Source: Tissierellales bacterium
GTDB taxonomy: Bacteria > Bacillota > Clostridia > Tissierellales > Sedimentibacteraceae
Direction of reading: 5' to 3'
NCBI GenBank assembly: GCA_018433765.1
Contig: JAHDQO010000004.1
Location: forward strand, 372,001 to 436,000
DNA: 64,000 nt
A program made the position numbers and the translations under genes. This document shows positions 16,770 to 25,285 of this stretch, in pieces (the stretch's first letter is position 1; each line of letters starts with the position of its first letter). The notes under the pieces are model-generated. The model saw only the letters and a program-made list of their open reading frames with translations, was not told the DNA's origin and did no database searches.

Positions 16770-17647
16770 TTTTTTAAAAATTTCCAACCTGTTTCAGCAG
16801 TAATTATTCCTATGAAAATAATAATACATCCTCCTATCATTAGAGGAGTGAATACTTCGTCTAATATTAAAATACCTAGAATACTTCCAAAAACTGATTC
16901 TAATGAAAGTATAATAGCAGCATGTGTTGATGTAGTTGATTTTTGAGCAAATGTTTGCAGTGTAAAGCACAACATTGTAGACATTACTCCTAAATATAAT
17001 ACACCTATAATACCTTCTGTAGGAAAATTCATAGTAAATCCATCAACTATAACGGCTGCAAAAAAGAAAAATACAGCAGCAAAGATTAATTGCAGTGTGT
17101 TTATTATGAAAGGATTTTTATCTTTAGAATAAAATCCTGTAATAGCAATATGAACTGCGAAAAAGAATGAACATATTAATGTATAAGAATCTCCTAAATT
17201 CATATAAATGTCGTGTTTAAAATCAAGAGTGAGCATGCCTATTCCTATTAGAGTCAATACTGCTGCAATAATATTATTAGATGCAGGTTTTCTTTTGTAT
17301 ATTAACCAATAAATAAAAGGAACTATAACCACATTAGTACCTGTTAAAAATGCCTGCTTTCCTACAGTAATAAATTGCAGTCCGATAGTTTGAAAAGCAA
17401 AAGCAATAAAGAGAACAGTTCCCATAAAAAATCCTGCTTTAATATCAGATTTTGAAGTATTTTTTATATGTTTTCTAAAAATTATTGAAGCTAATACTGC
17501 TGCAATGGTAAATCTTAAAAATGTGATATACAGTGGAGACATACTATCAAGAGTATGCTTAGTAACTACAAAACCGCTTCCCCATATCATAGCTACACTA
17601 AGTAATATTAGATCAGCTGCAATGGGTGATATTTTTTTATTATTCAT
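16760..17647 (-). CDS. EamA/DMT-family transporter
   Basis: About 295 residues with ten predicted membrane helices in two EamA repeats (the first from LILLSVAMIWGSGFVVTK, the second from LICSFFFAVHIAITGFYS). Such proteins export amino acids or other metabolites. ATG 17647 has GAGGATT upstream; a further upstream ATG in the frame has no ribosome site. It follows the YkvI-like gene by 77 bases on the same strand, so they may form an operon. Its stop codon lies in the right-hand copy of the duplicated hairpin, giving the same KKSK end as the convergent gene. Confidence 0.85.
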   Translation of the reverse strand: MNNKKISPIAADLILLSVAMIWGSGFVVTKHTLDSMSPLYITFLRFTIAAVLASIIFRKHIKNTSKSDIKAGFFMGTVLFIAFAFQTIGLQFITVGKQAFLTGTNVVIVPFIYWLIYKRKPASNNIIAAVLTLIGIGMLTLDFKHDIYMNLGDSYTLICSFFFAVHIAITGFYSKDKNPFIINTLQLIFAAVFFFFAAVIVDGFTMNFPTEGIIGVLYLGVMSTMLCFTLQTFAQKSTTSTHAAIILSLESVFGSILGILILDEVFTPLMIGGCIIIFIGIITAETGWKFLKKSK

Positions 17648-17724
17648 TTTTAATCCTCGCATTATTGTCATTATATATTCCCATTCAGCCCTAGATTAAA
17701 TATTATATCAAAAATAATATAAAA

Positions 17725-18867
17725 TCAATACTTCTTTCTTTTTTGTTTACCTCTTATTACTTTATATAAACCAACTGTTAATAAAGGCAGTAGGTAAATA
17801 AAGATAAATAAAAATGCCATTAATGTATAACCTTTTGATATCAGATCAATTATTCCATACTTCGATAAATATGTAGCTGAAACAAGAATAATTACAGTTA
17901 TAAGAATTTTACAAATAGGATGCAGTTTAGCTTTTTTTGACTGTTTTAATCCTGCATCTATTCTTTCAATAAGAGCATGAATTACTCCTGTAGAAGTTTC
18001 TATTAATGTCCAGCCAATAATTATACCCAATAGACTAATTACAATAGGGGTTGAAATTTCATTTATCATAGAAAACCAAGGAATAGGAGACAACAATATT
18101 CTTTTAGAAGGATAAAATCCCATAACTGAAATATAAGTTAAAAACCATGGTATTGTCATGAGTAAACCGGCTATAATACCTGATACTATAGTTTCTATTC
18201 GTTTCGTCTGCCTTTTAAGTGTAAAAAAACATGAAGGCAAAACTACAAGATTATAACTAACGTATAATATTCCAGTTAATAAAACTTTGCTTATAGTAGC
18301 ATCTGGAATAAAACTTATATCTTTTGTTTCAAATACACGCTGTATATTAGGTGCTGTTTCTTTTATAACAATAATAGAAAACAAAATGTAACCTATGTAT
18401 AAAGCAATAGTACCATACGTTTCAAATCTTTCAATCAATCTGCTTCCGAAAAAATTTAATAATCCGACAACGATAATAATAAAAATTACACCTTTTTTAT
18501 AACTTAATCCTAACGTCTGCTCAACAATATTACCAGTAGCAGATGCCATTACAGCAATGATCAGTATTATAATAAGAACATAAATTATATCAAAGAGAAT
18601 CCAACCTTTCCCAATGATTTCTTTAACAATAGATTTATAGTCATAAACTCTATAAATTCGAGCTAGTTCAAATGTAATAATACTTACAACAGAAAACCCA
18701 ATAAAAGTTCCTAAACCAGCAATCCAACCAAGTGCTCCAAATTTAGCACCATATTCAATAATTTCTCTACCTGTTGCATATCCTCCACCAATTAATACAG
18801 ATTGTAAAACAATTCCCGGAAGCAAATATCTTCCAAAAGCTCCATCAAAAAAAGATTTTCTTTTTAT
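17725..18867 (-). CDS. YkvI-type membrane carrier (APC/NSS-like), apparently with a non-standard start codon
   Basis: About 380 residues and 10-11 membrane spans. LLPGIVLQSVLIGGGYATGRE near the N-terminus is the unwound first helix typical of YkvI and related APC-fold carriers; the substrate is unknown. The only in-frame ATG/GTG/TTG is TTG 18825, which lies inside that conserved segment and lacks a ribosome site. Residues encoded upstream (KRKSFFDGAFGRY) look like the family N-terminus and are preceded by AGAGGAGAG (18882-18874). A start at ATA 18867 or ATT 18870 is therefore most likely. The frame closes upstream at 18889-18891. Confidence 0.7.
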   Translation of the reverse strand: MKRKSFFDGAFGRYLLPGIVLQSVLIGGGYATGREIIEYGAKFGALGWIAGLGTFIGFSVVSIITFELARIYRVYDYKSIVKEIIGKGWILFDIIYVLIIILIIAVMASATGNIVEQTLGLSYKKGVIFIIIVVGLLNFFGSRLIERFETYGTIALYIGYILFSIIVIKETAPNIQRVFETKDISFIPDATISKVLLTGILYVSYNLVVLPSCFFTLKRQTKRIETIVSGIIAGLLMTIPWFLTYISVMGFYPSKRILLSPIPWFSMINEISTPIVISLLGIIIGWTLIETSTGVIHALIERIDAGLKQSKKAKLHPICKILITVIILVSATYLSKYGIIDLISKGYTLMAFLFIFIYLLPLLTVGLYKVIRGKQKRKKY

Positions 18868-19079
18868 AATAATCTCTCCTCTTAACTTTTATCTTACAAG
18901 TCAAACTTATCCACTCCTCAGTTTAAATATATGAGAGATTTACTAAGTTATCATATTAATATAAAAAAATTAATGATTAAAGCAGTTATATTTTTAAAAA
19001 AACTATAAAATAAGCGTATTTATAATTTGAAAATATAAGTGAATAATTAGTGGACTAATGTTATAATATAATCAAAAAA

Positions 19080-19164
19080 TGTTGATAATGTTGATAACTC
19101 TGTTGATATGTGGTAAAAAACATGTATTTTCTGTGGATAACTTAAAAAAAGTTATCCACAGAAA
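19080..19164. promoter_or_regulatory. Cluster of DnaA-box-like sites with a 16-bp palindrome
   Basis: TGTTGATAA at 19080-19088 and 19089-19097, TGTTGATAT at 19101-19109, TGTGGATAA at 19132-19140 and TTATCCACA at 19152-19160. The last two are perfect DnaA boxes in inverted orientation and form a perfect 16-bp stem (19128-19143 with 19149-19164) around an A5 loop. The others differ by one or two bases from the consensus. No dnaA or dnaN gene is present, so this looks like a DnaA-binding cluster away from oriC rather than the origin itself. Confidence 0.6.
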
Positions 19165-19256
19165 GCACAAAAAAGATAATATTTAGAATAAAATTATGAA
19201 AATACAAGTAAAAATAAAAAGAAATAGCGAGCTACTTTGAGAGGAAAGTTGTTAAT

Positions 19257-20177
19257 ATGTTGTGGAAAGATAAAAGATATCATACTTTGAATTATGAAAT
19301 GAAAAAAATATTTGGAGAAAAAACTATAAAACTTTCAATAAATGGTGGTTTTACTTGTCCTAATAGAGATGGAACTATTGGAACAAAAGGATGCTTATTC
19401 TGTAGTGAGAAAGGATCAGGTGAATTTGCTGGAAATGGACAAACAAGTATTAAAAATCAAATTAAACAGCAGAAAGATTTTTTGTCTAAAAAATGGAAAA
19501 CTAATAGCTATATAGCATATTTTCAAAGCTATACTAATACATATGCTCCGGTTGAGATTTTAAAAAAGAAATACTACGAAGCACTTAATTGCGAAGGTAT
19601 TAAAGGATTAGCCATTGCTACGAGACCTGACTGCATTAACGATGAAACTATTAAACTTTTAAAAGAAATAAACAAAAATTATTTTTTATGGGTTGAGTTA
19701 GGTCTACAAACTATTCATCATAAAACTGCTGAAATTATTAGAAGGGGATATGACTTAAATGTTTTTGAAAAAACTTTGAATAAATTAAATAATGCAGGAA
19801 TAAAAGCAGTTGTTCATCTAATTATAGGACTGCCTAATGAAACTAATGAGCAGATTTTACAATCGGTTAATTATATATCAAACAAAAACATTTGGGGAGT
19901 GAAGTTGCATCTTATGCATGTCTTAAAGAATACAGATTTAGAAGAATATTATTATAATACAAATTTTAAAATATTTGAAAAGAATGAATATGTCAGTTTA
20001 TTATGCGATTGTTTAGAAAAATTGCCACCTAAGATAGTTATCCATAGAGTAACTGGAGATGGTAAAAAATCAGATCTGGTAACACCAAGATGGAGTCTAG
20101 ATAAATTGAAAGTTTTATCTGATATAGATAAAGAACTTAAGACTAGAAATAGTTGGCAGGGAAAATTAGTAGTGTAA
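19257..20177 (+). CDS. Radical SAM protein, YtqA/TIGR01212 family
   Basis: 306 residues. The iron-sulfur cluster motif is GGFTCPNRDGTIGTKGCLFC, with Cys spacing C-x11-C-x2-C as in YtqA and Elp3-like proteins rather than the usual CxxxCxxC. SAM-binding and barrel segments follow (IATRPDCI, WVELGLQTIH, HLIIGLPNET). The function of the family is not settled; tRNA or other RNA modification has been suggested. ATG 19257 has GAGAGGAAAG upstream. The DnaA-box cluster lies in its promoter region. Confidence 0.88.
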   Translation: MLWKDKRYHTLNYEMKKIFGEKTIKLSINGGFTCPNRDGTIGTKGCLFCSEKGSGEFAGNGQTSIKNQIKQQKDFLSKKWKTNSYIAYFQSYTNTYAPVEILKKKYYEALNCEGIKGLAIATRPDCINDETIKLLKEINKNYFLWVELGLQTIHHKTAEIIRRGYDLNVFEKTLNKLNNAGIKAVVHLIIGLPNETNEQILQSVNYISNKNIWGVKLHLMHVLKNTDLEEYYYNTNFKIFEKNEYVSLLCDCLEKLPPKIVIHRVTGDGKKSDLVTPRWSLDKLKVLSDIDKELKTRNSWQGKLVV

Positions 20178-20234
20178 CCCCACTTTTTTATAAATTTATT
20201 TCGAAATACTATATTAAAGTAGGAGACAAAATAT

Positions 20235-20930
20235 ATGCTTAAAAAGAGTATACTTGCAGAAAAGATAAAATCAGCAAAATTAAATGATGATGATTTAAAT
20301 ATATTAGTTTCAGAATATAAGCCATTTATTGTTAGTGAAATAGAGAAATTTAGAGGTAAGTATATTTTTCAGAATGATGAATTTATTACATCGGGTATGA
20401 TGGCATTTGCTGAAGCAGTTAAATCATATAAAGAAGAAAAGGGGAGCTTCATTCCTTTTGCTAGAAAGGTTATAAAACTAAGATTAATTGATTTTTATAA
20501 AAAAGAATATAGATATAAGAAAAAAGAATTATTATCAGCACAAGAAGATGATGATATTGAGGAAATTTATAATGATAAATCGTTTGACTTATATATAACT
20601 TCTAAAGAAACAGAAATTAGAAAAGAAGAAATACAAGAGTTTAAGAAAAAACTAGAAAAATACGGCATTACATTAAGCGAGCTAGAAAAGATATCGCCAA
20701 AAAGAAAACATCTAAAACAAATATATTATAAAGCAGCATTATACATAAATGAAAATAATATGTTACATGAGAGTTTTTTAAAGTCAGGTAAAATTCCTAT
20801 AACAGCTGTTACTAAATCATTAGGTATAAATAGAAAGAAAATAGAAAGAGGAAGAAAATATATCATAGCGTTATTAATAATTATAAATGGGGATTTTGAA
20901 TATATTAAAAGCTATATATCTTTGGAGTGA
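20235..20930 (+). CDS. sigI: RNA polymerase sigma factor SigI
   Basis: 231 residues. The N-terminal half has a region-2-like segment: DLNILVSEYKPFIVSEIEKF, then DEFITSGMMAFAEAVKSY and IPFARKVIKLRLIDFYKKE. The C-terminal domain, INENNMLHESFLKSGKIPITAVTKSLG with RKKIERGRKYIIALLII, is the SigI-type promoter-binding domain that replaces sigma region 4. It is followed immediately by an RsgI anti-sigma gene whose ribosome site lies inside the last codons. In Bacillus SigI serves heat and wall stress; in clostridia related factors respond to polysaccharides through RsgI domains. Confidence 0.9.
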   Translation: MLKKSILAEKIKSAKLNDDDLNILVSEYKPFIVSEIEKFRGKYIFQNDEFITSGMMAFAEAVKSYKEEKGSFIPFARKVIKLRLIDFYKKEYRYKKKELLSAQEDDDIEEIYNDKSFDLYITSKETEIRKEEIQEFKKKLEKYGITLSELEKISPKRKHLKQIYYKAALYINENNMLHESFLKSGKIPITAVTKSLGINRKKIERGRKYIIALLIIINGDFEYIKSYISLE

Positions 20931-20935
20931 TTGAT

Positions 20936-21823
20936 ATGAGAGGAATAATATTAGAAAAAGAAAATAATAGAATAGTTGTTTTAACAAAAGACGGAAGATT
21001 TATAAAAAGAAAAATCACAACAGAAAAAGAAATAGGTGATGAAATAAACATATCTAATGTTGGATATAAACAAATCATGTCTATTGCAGCAGCTTTAGTA
21101 GTTGTTTTTATTGTGACTTTCAGATCATATGCAGTATATGCTCAACCTTATGGATATGTTCAAATAGAAGGTGATTCAGGTATAGAGTTGACATATAACA
21201 AACAGTTCAAAGTTATAAATGCTGAAAGTATTAATGACAATGAAGAAGAAATAAATCAAGAAATAATAGAAGATTTAAAAGGTAAAAAGATTGAAGAAGC
21301 TATTAGCTTAACTACATCAAAGGTTTTAGAAAACCAAGAAAGTACAGTTGTTATTACATGTACTTCTCTCGATAAAGATGTAAAAGAAGCAATTGTAAAT
21401 GAGTTCCAGCAAAAAGAAATTGAAGAAAAAGAAGTAATTATTTTAAATGTAGAAAAAGAAGATTATGAAAATGCTAGAAAAAATAATATAAATCCTGCTG
21501 AAGAAAACTTAAGACAAAAATTAAGTGAGAAAAATGTATCAGAAGAAGAACTAAAAGAAATGGACAGTGTTAAAGACTTAGTCCATAAAATAAATACAAT
21601 AAGAAAAGAAGAAAAAGATAAAATAAAAGAAGAAAGAAAAAATAATAAAAATATTAACAAAAAAGAGGCAAAAGAAATAAAATCAAATAAACATGATAAA
21701 GAAAATCAAAATATAATAAATAATAGTAAAGATAATAAAGTTAATAAAGATAATAGAAATAAAATTAAAGACAATAAAAATAAAATTAAAGATAATAGAG
21801 GACATTCAAAAAGAAATAATTAA
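20936..21823 (+). CDS. rsgI: Anti-sigma factor RsgI-like membrane protein with a charged tail
   Basis: About 295 residues. Residues 1-45 form the cytoplasmic RsgI N-domain that binds SigI (GIILEKENNRIVVLTKDGRFIKRK), one membrane helix follows near residues 46-65 (IMSIAAALVVVFIVTF), then an extracellular RsgI-type domain starting YAQPYGYVQIEGDSGIELTYN. The last ~90 residues are almost only Lys, Asn, Asp, Glu and Ile. No carbohydrate-binding module or protease domain is attached, unlike many clostridial RsgI proteins. ATG 20936 has GGAG inside the end of sigI, so the two are coupled. Confidence 0.88.
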   Translation: MRGIILEKENNRIVVLTKDGRFIKRKITTEKEIGDEINISNVGYKQIMSIAAALVVVFIVTFRSYAVYAQPYGYVQIEGDSGIELTYNKQFKVINAESINDNEEEINQEIIEDLKGKKIEEAISLTTSKVLENQESTVVITCTSLDKDVKEAIVNEFQQKEIEEKEVIILNVEKEDYENARKNNINPAEENLRQKLSEKNVSEEELKEMDSVKDLVHKINTIRKEEKDKIKEERKNNKNINKKEAKEIKSNKHDKENQNIINNSKDNKVNKDNRNKIKDNKNKIKDNRGHSKRNN

Positions 21824-21843
21824 ACAAAAAGTAAAATAATTAT

Positions 21844-21880
21844 AAGAGCCAAAAATATTATATAGATTTTTTGGCTCTTT
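21844..21880. terminator. Bidirectional terminator between rsgI and the EamA gene
   Basis: AAGAGCCAAAAA and TTTTTGGCTCTT form a 12-bp stem with A- and T-rich flanks on both sides, suiting both converging genes. Confidence 0.8.
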
Positions 21881-22739
21881 GATTTCTAATGAACCAATAA
21901 ATACCTATTATAATTATAAGTCCTCCTAATAAAGTTAATATACTTGGTGCTTCTTTAAATAATATAAATGCCATAAAACTTGCGAAAATAGGTTCAATAA
22001 GTGTTGATGTAGATACAAATGTAGCGGGGATATACTGCATAAGCCAATTGTAAACAGTATGTCCTAATATAGAACAAAAAAATGCAAGGCTAATGAAAAT
22101 TGCAAATTCTTTCATTGAATATGGATATACAGGAGTTTTAGTAACGTAACAAAGAGAAAATAGTACTAAAGCAGAAACAGAATATACAATAAAAACATAA
22201 CTGCCATTACTTAAATTTTTTCTTACTATTTTTCCTATAATAAAATATCCGGCAACAAATATAGATCCTAAAAATGCTAACAAATCTCCTTTAAAAGCAT
22301 GAGATGAGCCGCTGTGTATATCTGCAAATGCTATTACAATACTTCCTGCAATTGCAATGATTATACCTATAATTGATTTTTTGCTGAGCCTTTCATTAAA
22401 TAGAAAGAAACTTGCAATAGCAACGAATACAGGATTTAAGCTTACTAAAACAGTGGAACTAGCAATAGTGGTTATTTTGATTGAGGCTATCCAAGTTGCA
22501 AAGTGCAGTGCTAAAAAAATTCCACTTAAAATACAAAGAAATAATTCTTTAGTTTTAATTTTTGCTAGATTCTTAAAATCTTTTAAAATTACGGGAATTA
22601 ATAAAAATAAAACAGTAAAAAGCATTCTATATGCAGAAATAACTAAAGATGGTGCTTCAGAAAAACGTATAAAAATGGAAGATAGTGACGTAAAAAAAAC
22701 GCCTGCAAATATTAAATATTTAGATGGAGCTCTAGTCAT
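21858..22739 (-). CDS. EamA/DMT-family transporter
   Basis: 293 residues, ten predicted helices in two EamA repeats (FSEAPSLVISAYRMLFTVLF in the first; IPATFVSTSTLIEPIFASFMA near the end of the second). It belongs to the same superfamily as the gene at 16760-17647 but is not a close copy. It is a single gene ending at the bidirectional terminator. The substrate is unknown; amino-acid or metabolite export is the usual role. Confidence 0.85.
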   Translation of the reverse strand: MTRAPSKYLIFAGVFFTSLSSIFIRFSEAPSLVISAYRMLFTVLFLLIPVILKDFKNLAKIKTKELFLCILSGIFLALHFATWIASIKITTIASSTVLVSLNPVFVAIASFFLFNERLSKKSIIGIIIAIAGSIVIAFADIHSGSSHAFKGDLLAFLGSIFVAGYFIIGKIVRKNLSNGSYVFIVYSVSALVLFSLCYVTKTPVYPYSMKEFAIFISLAFFCSILGHTVYNWLMQYIPATFVSTSTLIEPIFASFMAFILFKEAPSILTLLGGLIIIIGIYWFIRNQRAKKSI

Positions 22740-22830
22740 TTTATCACCTCAATGAAATTTTTATAACTAATATAATAAAACACAATTTAAATAGTAGCAT
22801 ATAAATTTACAAAAATAAAGGAAAAAATAC

Positions 22831-22882
22831 TTGACAATATGAACAACGTTCATTACAATATATAAGAAAGCGAACAATGTTC
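22831..22882 (+). promoter_or_regulatory. Promoter of the TetR-MATE unit with two operators
   Basis: TTGACA (22831-22836), 17 bases, TACAAT (22854-22859). The spacer holds the palindrome ATGAACAACGTTCAT (22839-22853). A second half-identical palindrome GAACAATGTTC lies at 22872-22882, just past the start site. Their centres are 31 bases apart, about three helical turns, which suits two dimers of the TetR-family protein encoded downstream on the same face. The start codon is about 400 bases further on. Confidence 0.7.
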
Positions 22883-22899
22883 ATTATAATTAGATAAAA

Positions 22900-23250
22900 G
22901 ATAAATGAATTGAGAATGGAGAAATGAGAAATGAGAAATGAGAATTAAATGTATAAATTTTCTTTAAGAAAATTTAAACCATATTACTCGTTATTCGTTA
23001 CTAATCACTCATTTTAGTTTTTTATTAATCGTTTAGATATTAAATTTACGAAGCATGAGTAAATTATCATTGTTACTCGTTGCTCGTTTTTCGTCACTCG
23101 TTTAGATACTAATTTACGAAGCATGAGTAAATTACCATTGTTACTCGTTGCTCGTTTTTCGTCACTCGTTTAGATACTAATTTACGAAGTATGAGTAAAT
23201 TACCATTGTTACTAGTTACTCGTTTTTCGTCACTCGTTTATTTATTATAT
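22900..23250 (+). repeat. Dispersed modular intergenic repeat, copy 6, with a 68-bp unit in triplicate
   Basis: Leader of the TetR gene. It starts with GAATTGAGAATGGAGAAATG-type sequence and an AAATTTTCTTTAAGAAAATT palindrome (22958-22980 region). From 23030 to 23234 a 68-69-bp unit is repeated three times in tandem (23030-23098, 23099-23166, 23167-23234), each holding TTTACGAAGCATGAGTAAAT and TTGTTACTCGTT arms. The copies differ at a few positions. Confidence 0.85.
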
Positions 23251-23266
23251 AGAAAGGGTTGATATT

Positions 23267-23842
23267 ATGCCAAGAAAAAGCAGTAATTTGAGGGAGAATA
23301 TTTTAGAAGTCTCAGCTGTTTTATTTAGGGAGAATGAATATAAAGACGTTGATATGAGAAGGATATCAAAAGAAGTAGGTTCAGCAGTAGGAACTATATA
23401 TAATTATTTTCCGAACAAAGAGACATTATATGTAGAGGTATTTAAAGATAGCTGGGAAAAAACATTAATAAATCTTGATAAAATAACTAATATGAAAGAT
23501 GATCCCATGAAAAAAGCTGTAAAATTTGTAATGGAAATCTATAGGGGTAAAGAAGATCGAAAATATTTATCAAAACAGGTAATATTTCATACTATTAGAA
23601 AAGATGCAGGAAAAAATGAAATAAAAAAAATTAAAGATAGATGGCATAATCATATTTCTAATAATATGAAAAAGATTATAATTGAAGCAAATGCAGTTAA
23701 GAATATTGGAATAGATGAAAAATATTACGATCATCTGACAAATACAATTTTAATAGCTACTTTAGCATTAGATGATTTTTTTAGCAATAATGAAACATCT
23801 AAAGAGTTTATAGAAATATATATAAAAAAACTACTATCTTGA
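23267..23842 (+). CDS. TetR/AcrR-family transcriptional regulator
   Basis: 191 residues. The N-terminal helix-turn-helix is typical: REENILEVSAVLF-like first helix, then VDMRRISKEVGSAVGTIYNYFPNKETLYVEVF at residues 28-60. The C-terminal ligand domain is not assignable to a drug class. It lies nine bases before a MATE efflux gene and downstream of a promoter with two palindromic operators, so it most likely represses its own efflux operon until a toxic compound binds. Confidence 0.92.
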   Translation: MPRKSSNLRENILEVSAVLFRENEYKDVDMRRISKEVGSAVGTIYNYFPNKETLYVEVFKDSWEKTLINLDKITNMKDDPMKKAVKFVMEIYRGKEDRKYLSKQVIFHTIRKDAGKNEIKKIKDRWHNHISNNMKKIIIEANAVKNIGIDEKYYDHLTNTILIATLALDDFFSNNETSKEFIEIYIKKLLS

Positions 23843-23851
23843 GGTGATGCA

Positions 23852-25210
23852 ATGAATGAAGAAAGAATTAAACTATTAAGTGAGACACCTGTAAAAACTG
23901 CATTGATTAAGTTGTCTGTTCCTTCAATAATAGCAATGTTAATTAATGCTATATATAATCTAGCTGATACTTTTTTTATAGGACAGCTAAATAATGAAGG
24001 TGCTATGGCAGCAGTTGCTGTAGCTTTTCCTATTCTTATGCTTATTGGTGCAGTTGGAGGTATGTTTGGTATAGGGGGAGGTTCATATTTATCAAGACTT
24101 TTAGGAGAAGATGAGTTTGAAAAAGCAAATCAAACAACATCAACTTCATTTTTTACTTCATTAATACTTGGTTTAATCTTAACTATACCGTTATACATTT
24201 TTCTAGAAGATATATTATCAGTATTTGGAGCAACTCCTACTATAATGCCTTATGCATTTGATTATACAAAAATATTAATCATAGGTAACATAATAACTAT
24301 GACCAACATGACTATGAATAACCTGCTAAGAGCTGAAGGAGCAGCCAAGCAGTCAATGATGAGCTTTTTATTTGGTTCAGGCCTTAATATTATACTTGAT
24401 CCTATTTTTATCTTTGTTTTTAACATGGGAGTAGAAGGAGCAGCTTGGGCTACATTAATAGGTAAAATAGTTTCATTTATATATTTAATATCATATTATT
24501 TACGAGGTAAAAGTATAGCTAAAATTGCTTTTAAATATTTTTCTCCTGTTAAAGAATTATATGTAGAAATATTTAAGATAGGTATTCCATCATTTGTTAG
24601 ACAAGGTCTTTCAAGTATATCAATGGCTTTAATAAACAATTCAGCTATGGTTTATGGAGATTCAGTCATAGCAGGTCTGGGTGTTGCTATGAGAGTATTT
24701 TCAATAAGCTATTTCTTACTTTTCGGTTTTTCAACAGGCTTTCAGCCTCTAGCAGGTTACAGCTATGGTGCTAAAAAGTATAAAAGACTAAACGAAAGTA
24801 TAAAAACATCAATGCTATGGGCAACTGGTATATCAATTATATTCTTTTTAGTATTTATAGTAGCAAAAGAACCTATTTTAAGAGCGTTTAGTGACGTAGA
24901 TGAAATAGTTAATTATGGTATAATGATAATAAATGCTATGCTTATATTCATGCCTTTTATAGGGTTCCAAACTATAGCTACAACATTGTTCCAAGCACTA
25001 GGCAAAGGAAAAGAAGCACTAGTTCTTTCCATTGCCAGACAAGGTATATTTCTAATACCTGCAATACTAATATTACCTAAAATGTTTGGATTAAATGGTA
25101 TTATATATTCACAACCATTAGCAGATGGACTTACGTTAATAATTTCAATAATCTTGTACGTAAGAATAATGAGAAAAATAAAATCAGTTATAGATAATTC
25201 TAATAATTAA
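23852..25210 (+). CDS. MATE-family multidrug efflux protein
   Basis: 452 residues, twelve predicted membrane helices in two MatE halves. Family segments include PSIIAMLINAIYNLADTFFIG near residue 25 and, in the second half, GIPSFVRQGLSSISMALINN and GFQPLAGYSYGAKKYKR. These are Na+- or H+-driven exporters of cationic drugs and metabolites (NorM/DinF group, closest in pattern to the clostridial MepA-like type). AGGTGATGC supplies the ribosome site; it is co-transcribed with the upstream TetR gene. Confidence 0.92.
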   Translation: MNEERIKLLSETPVKTALIKLSVPSIIAMLINAIYNLADTFFIGQLNNEGAMAAVAVAFPILMLIGAVGGMFGIGGGSYLSRLLGEDEFEKANQTTSTSFFTSLILGLILTIPLYIFLEDILSVFGATPTIMPYAFDYTKILIIGNIITMTNMTMNNLLRAEGAAKQSMMSFLFGSGLNIILDPIFIFVFNMGVEGAAWATLIGKIVSFIYLISYYLRGKSIAKIAFKYFSPVKELYVEIFKIGIPSFVRQGLSSISMALINNSAMVYGDSVIAGLGVAMRVFSISYFLLFGFSTGFQPLAGYSYGAKKYKRLNESIKTSMLWATGISIIFFLVFIVAKEPILRAFSDVDEIVNYGIMIINAMLIFMPFIGFQTIATTLFQALGKGKEALVLSIARQGIFLIPAILILPKMFGLNGIIYSQPLADGLTLIISIILYVRIMRKIKSVIDNSNN

Positions 25211-25229
25211 AAATATATAAAAAAAATTA

Positions 25230-25251
25230 GAGCAGCTAAAAAAAGCTGCTC
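25230..25251 (-). terminator. Terminator for serA
   Basis: GAGCAGCT/AGCTGCTC stem. On the minus strand it is followed by TAATTTTTTTT, so it works for serA; in the plus direction no T-run follows. Confidence 0.7.
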
Positions 25252-25285
25252 ATCATTTATCTAAAATTAATTTAGCATTTTGCAT

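Noticed and set aside
19128-19164. Hairpin as a rho-independent terminator
   Set aside because: No T-run follows in either direction and it lies upstream of a plus-strand gene; the stem consists of two DnaA boxes.
19080-19164. Chromosomal origin
   Set aside because: No dnaA, dnaN, rpmH or AT-rich unwinding layout near it; the flanking genes are a carrier and a radical SAM protein.
23030-23234. Three tandem 68-bp repeats as a CRISPR array
   Set aside because: The units are directly abutting with no unique spacers, only three copies, and no cas genes are present.
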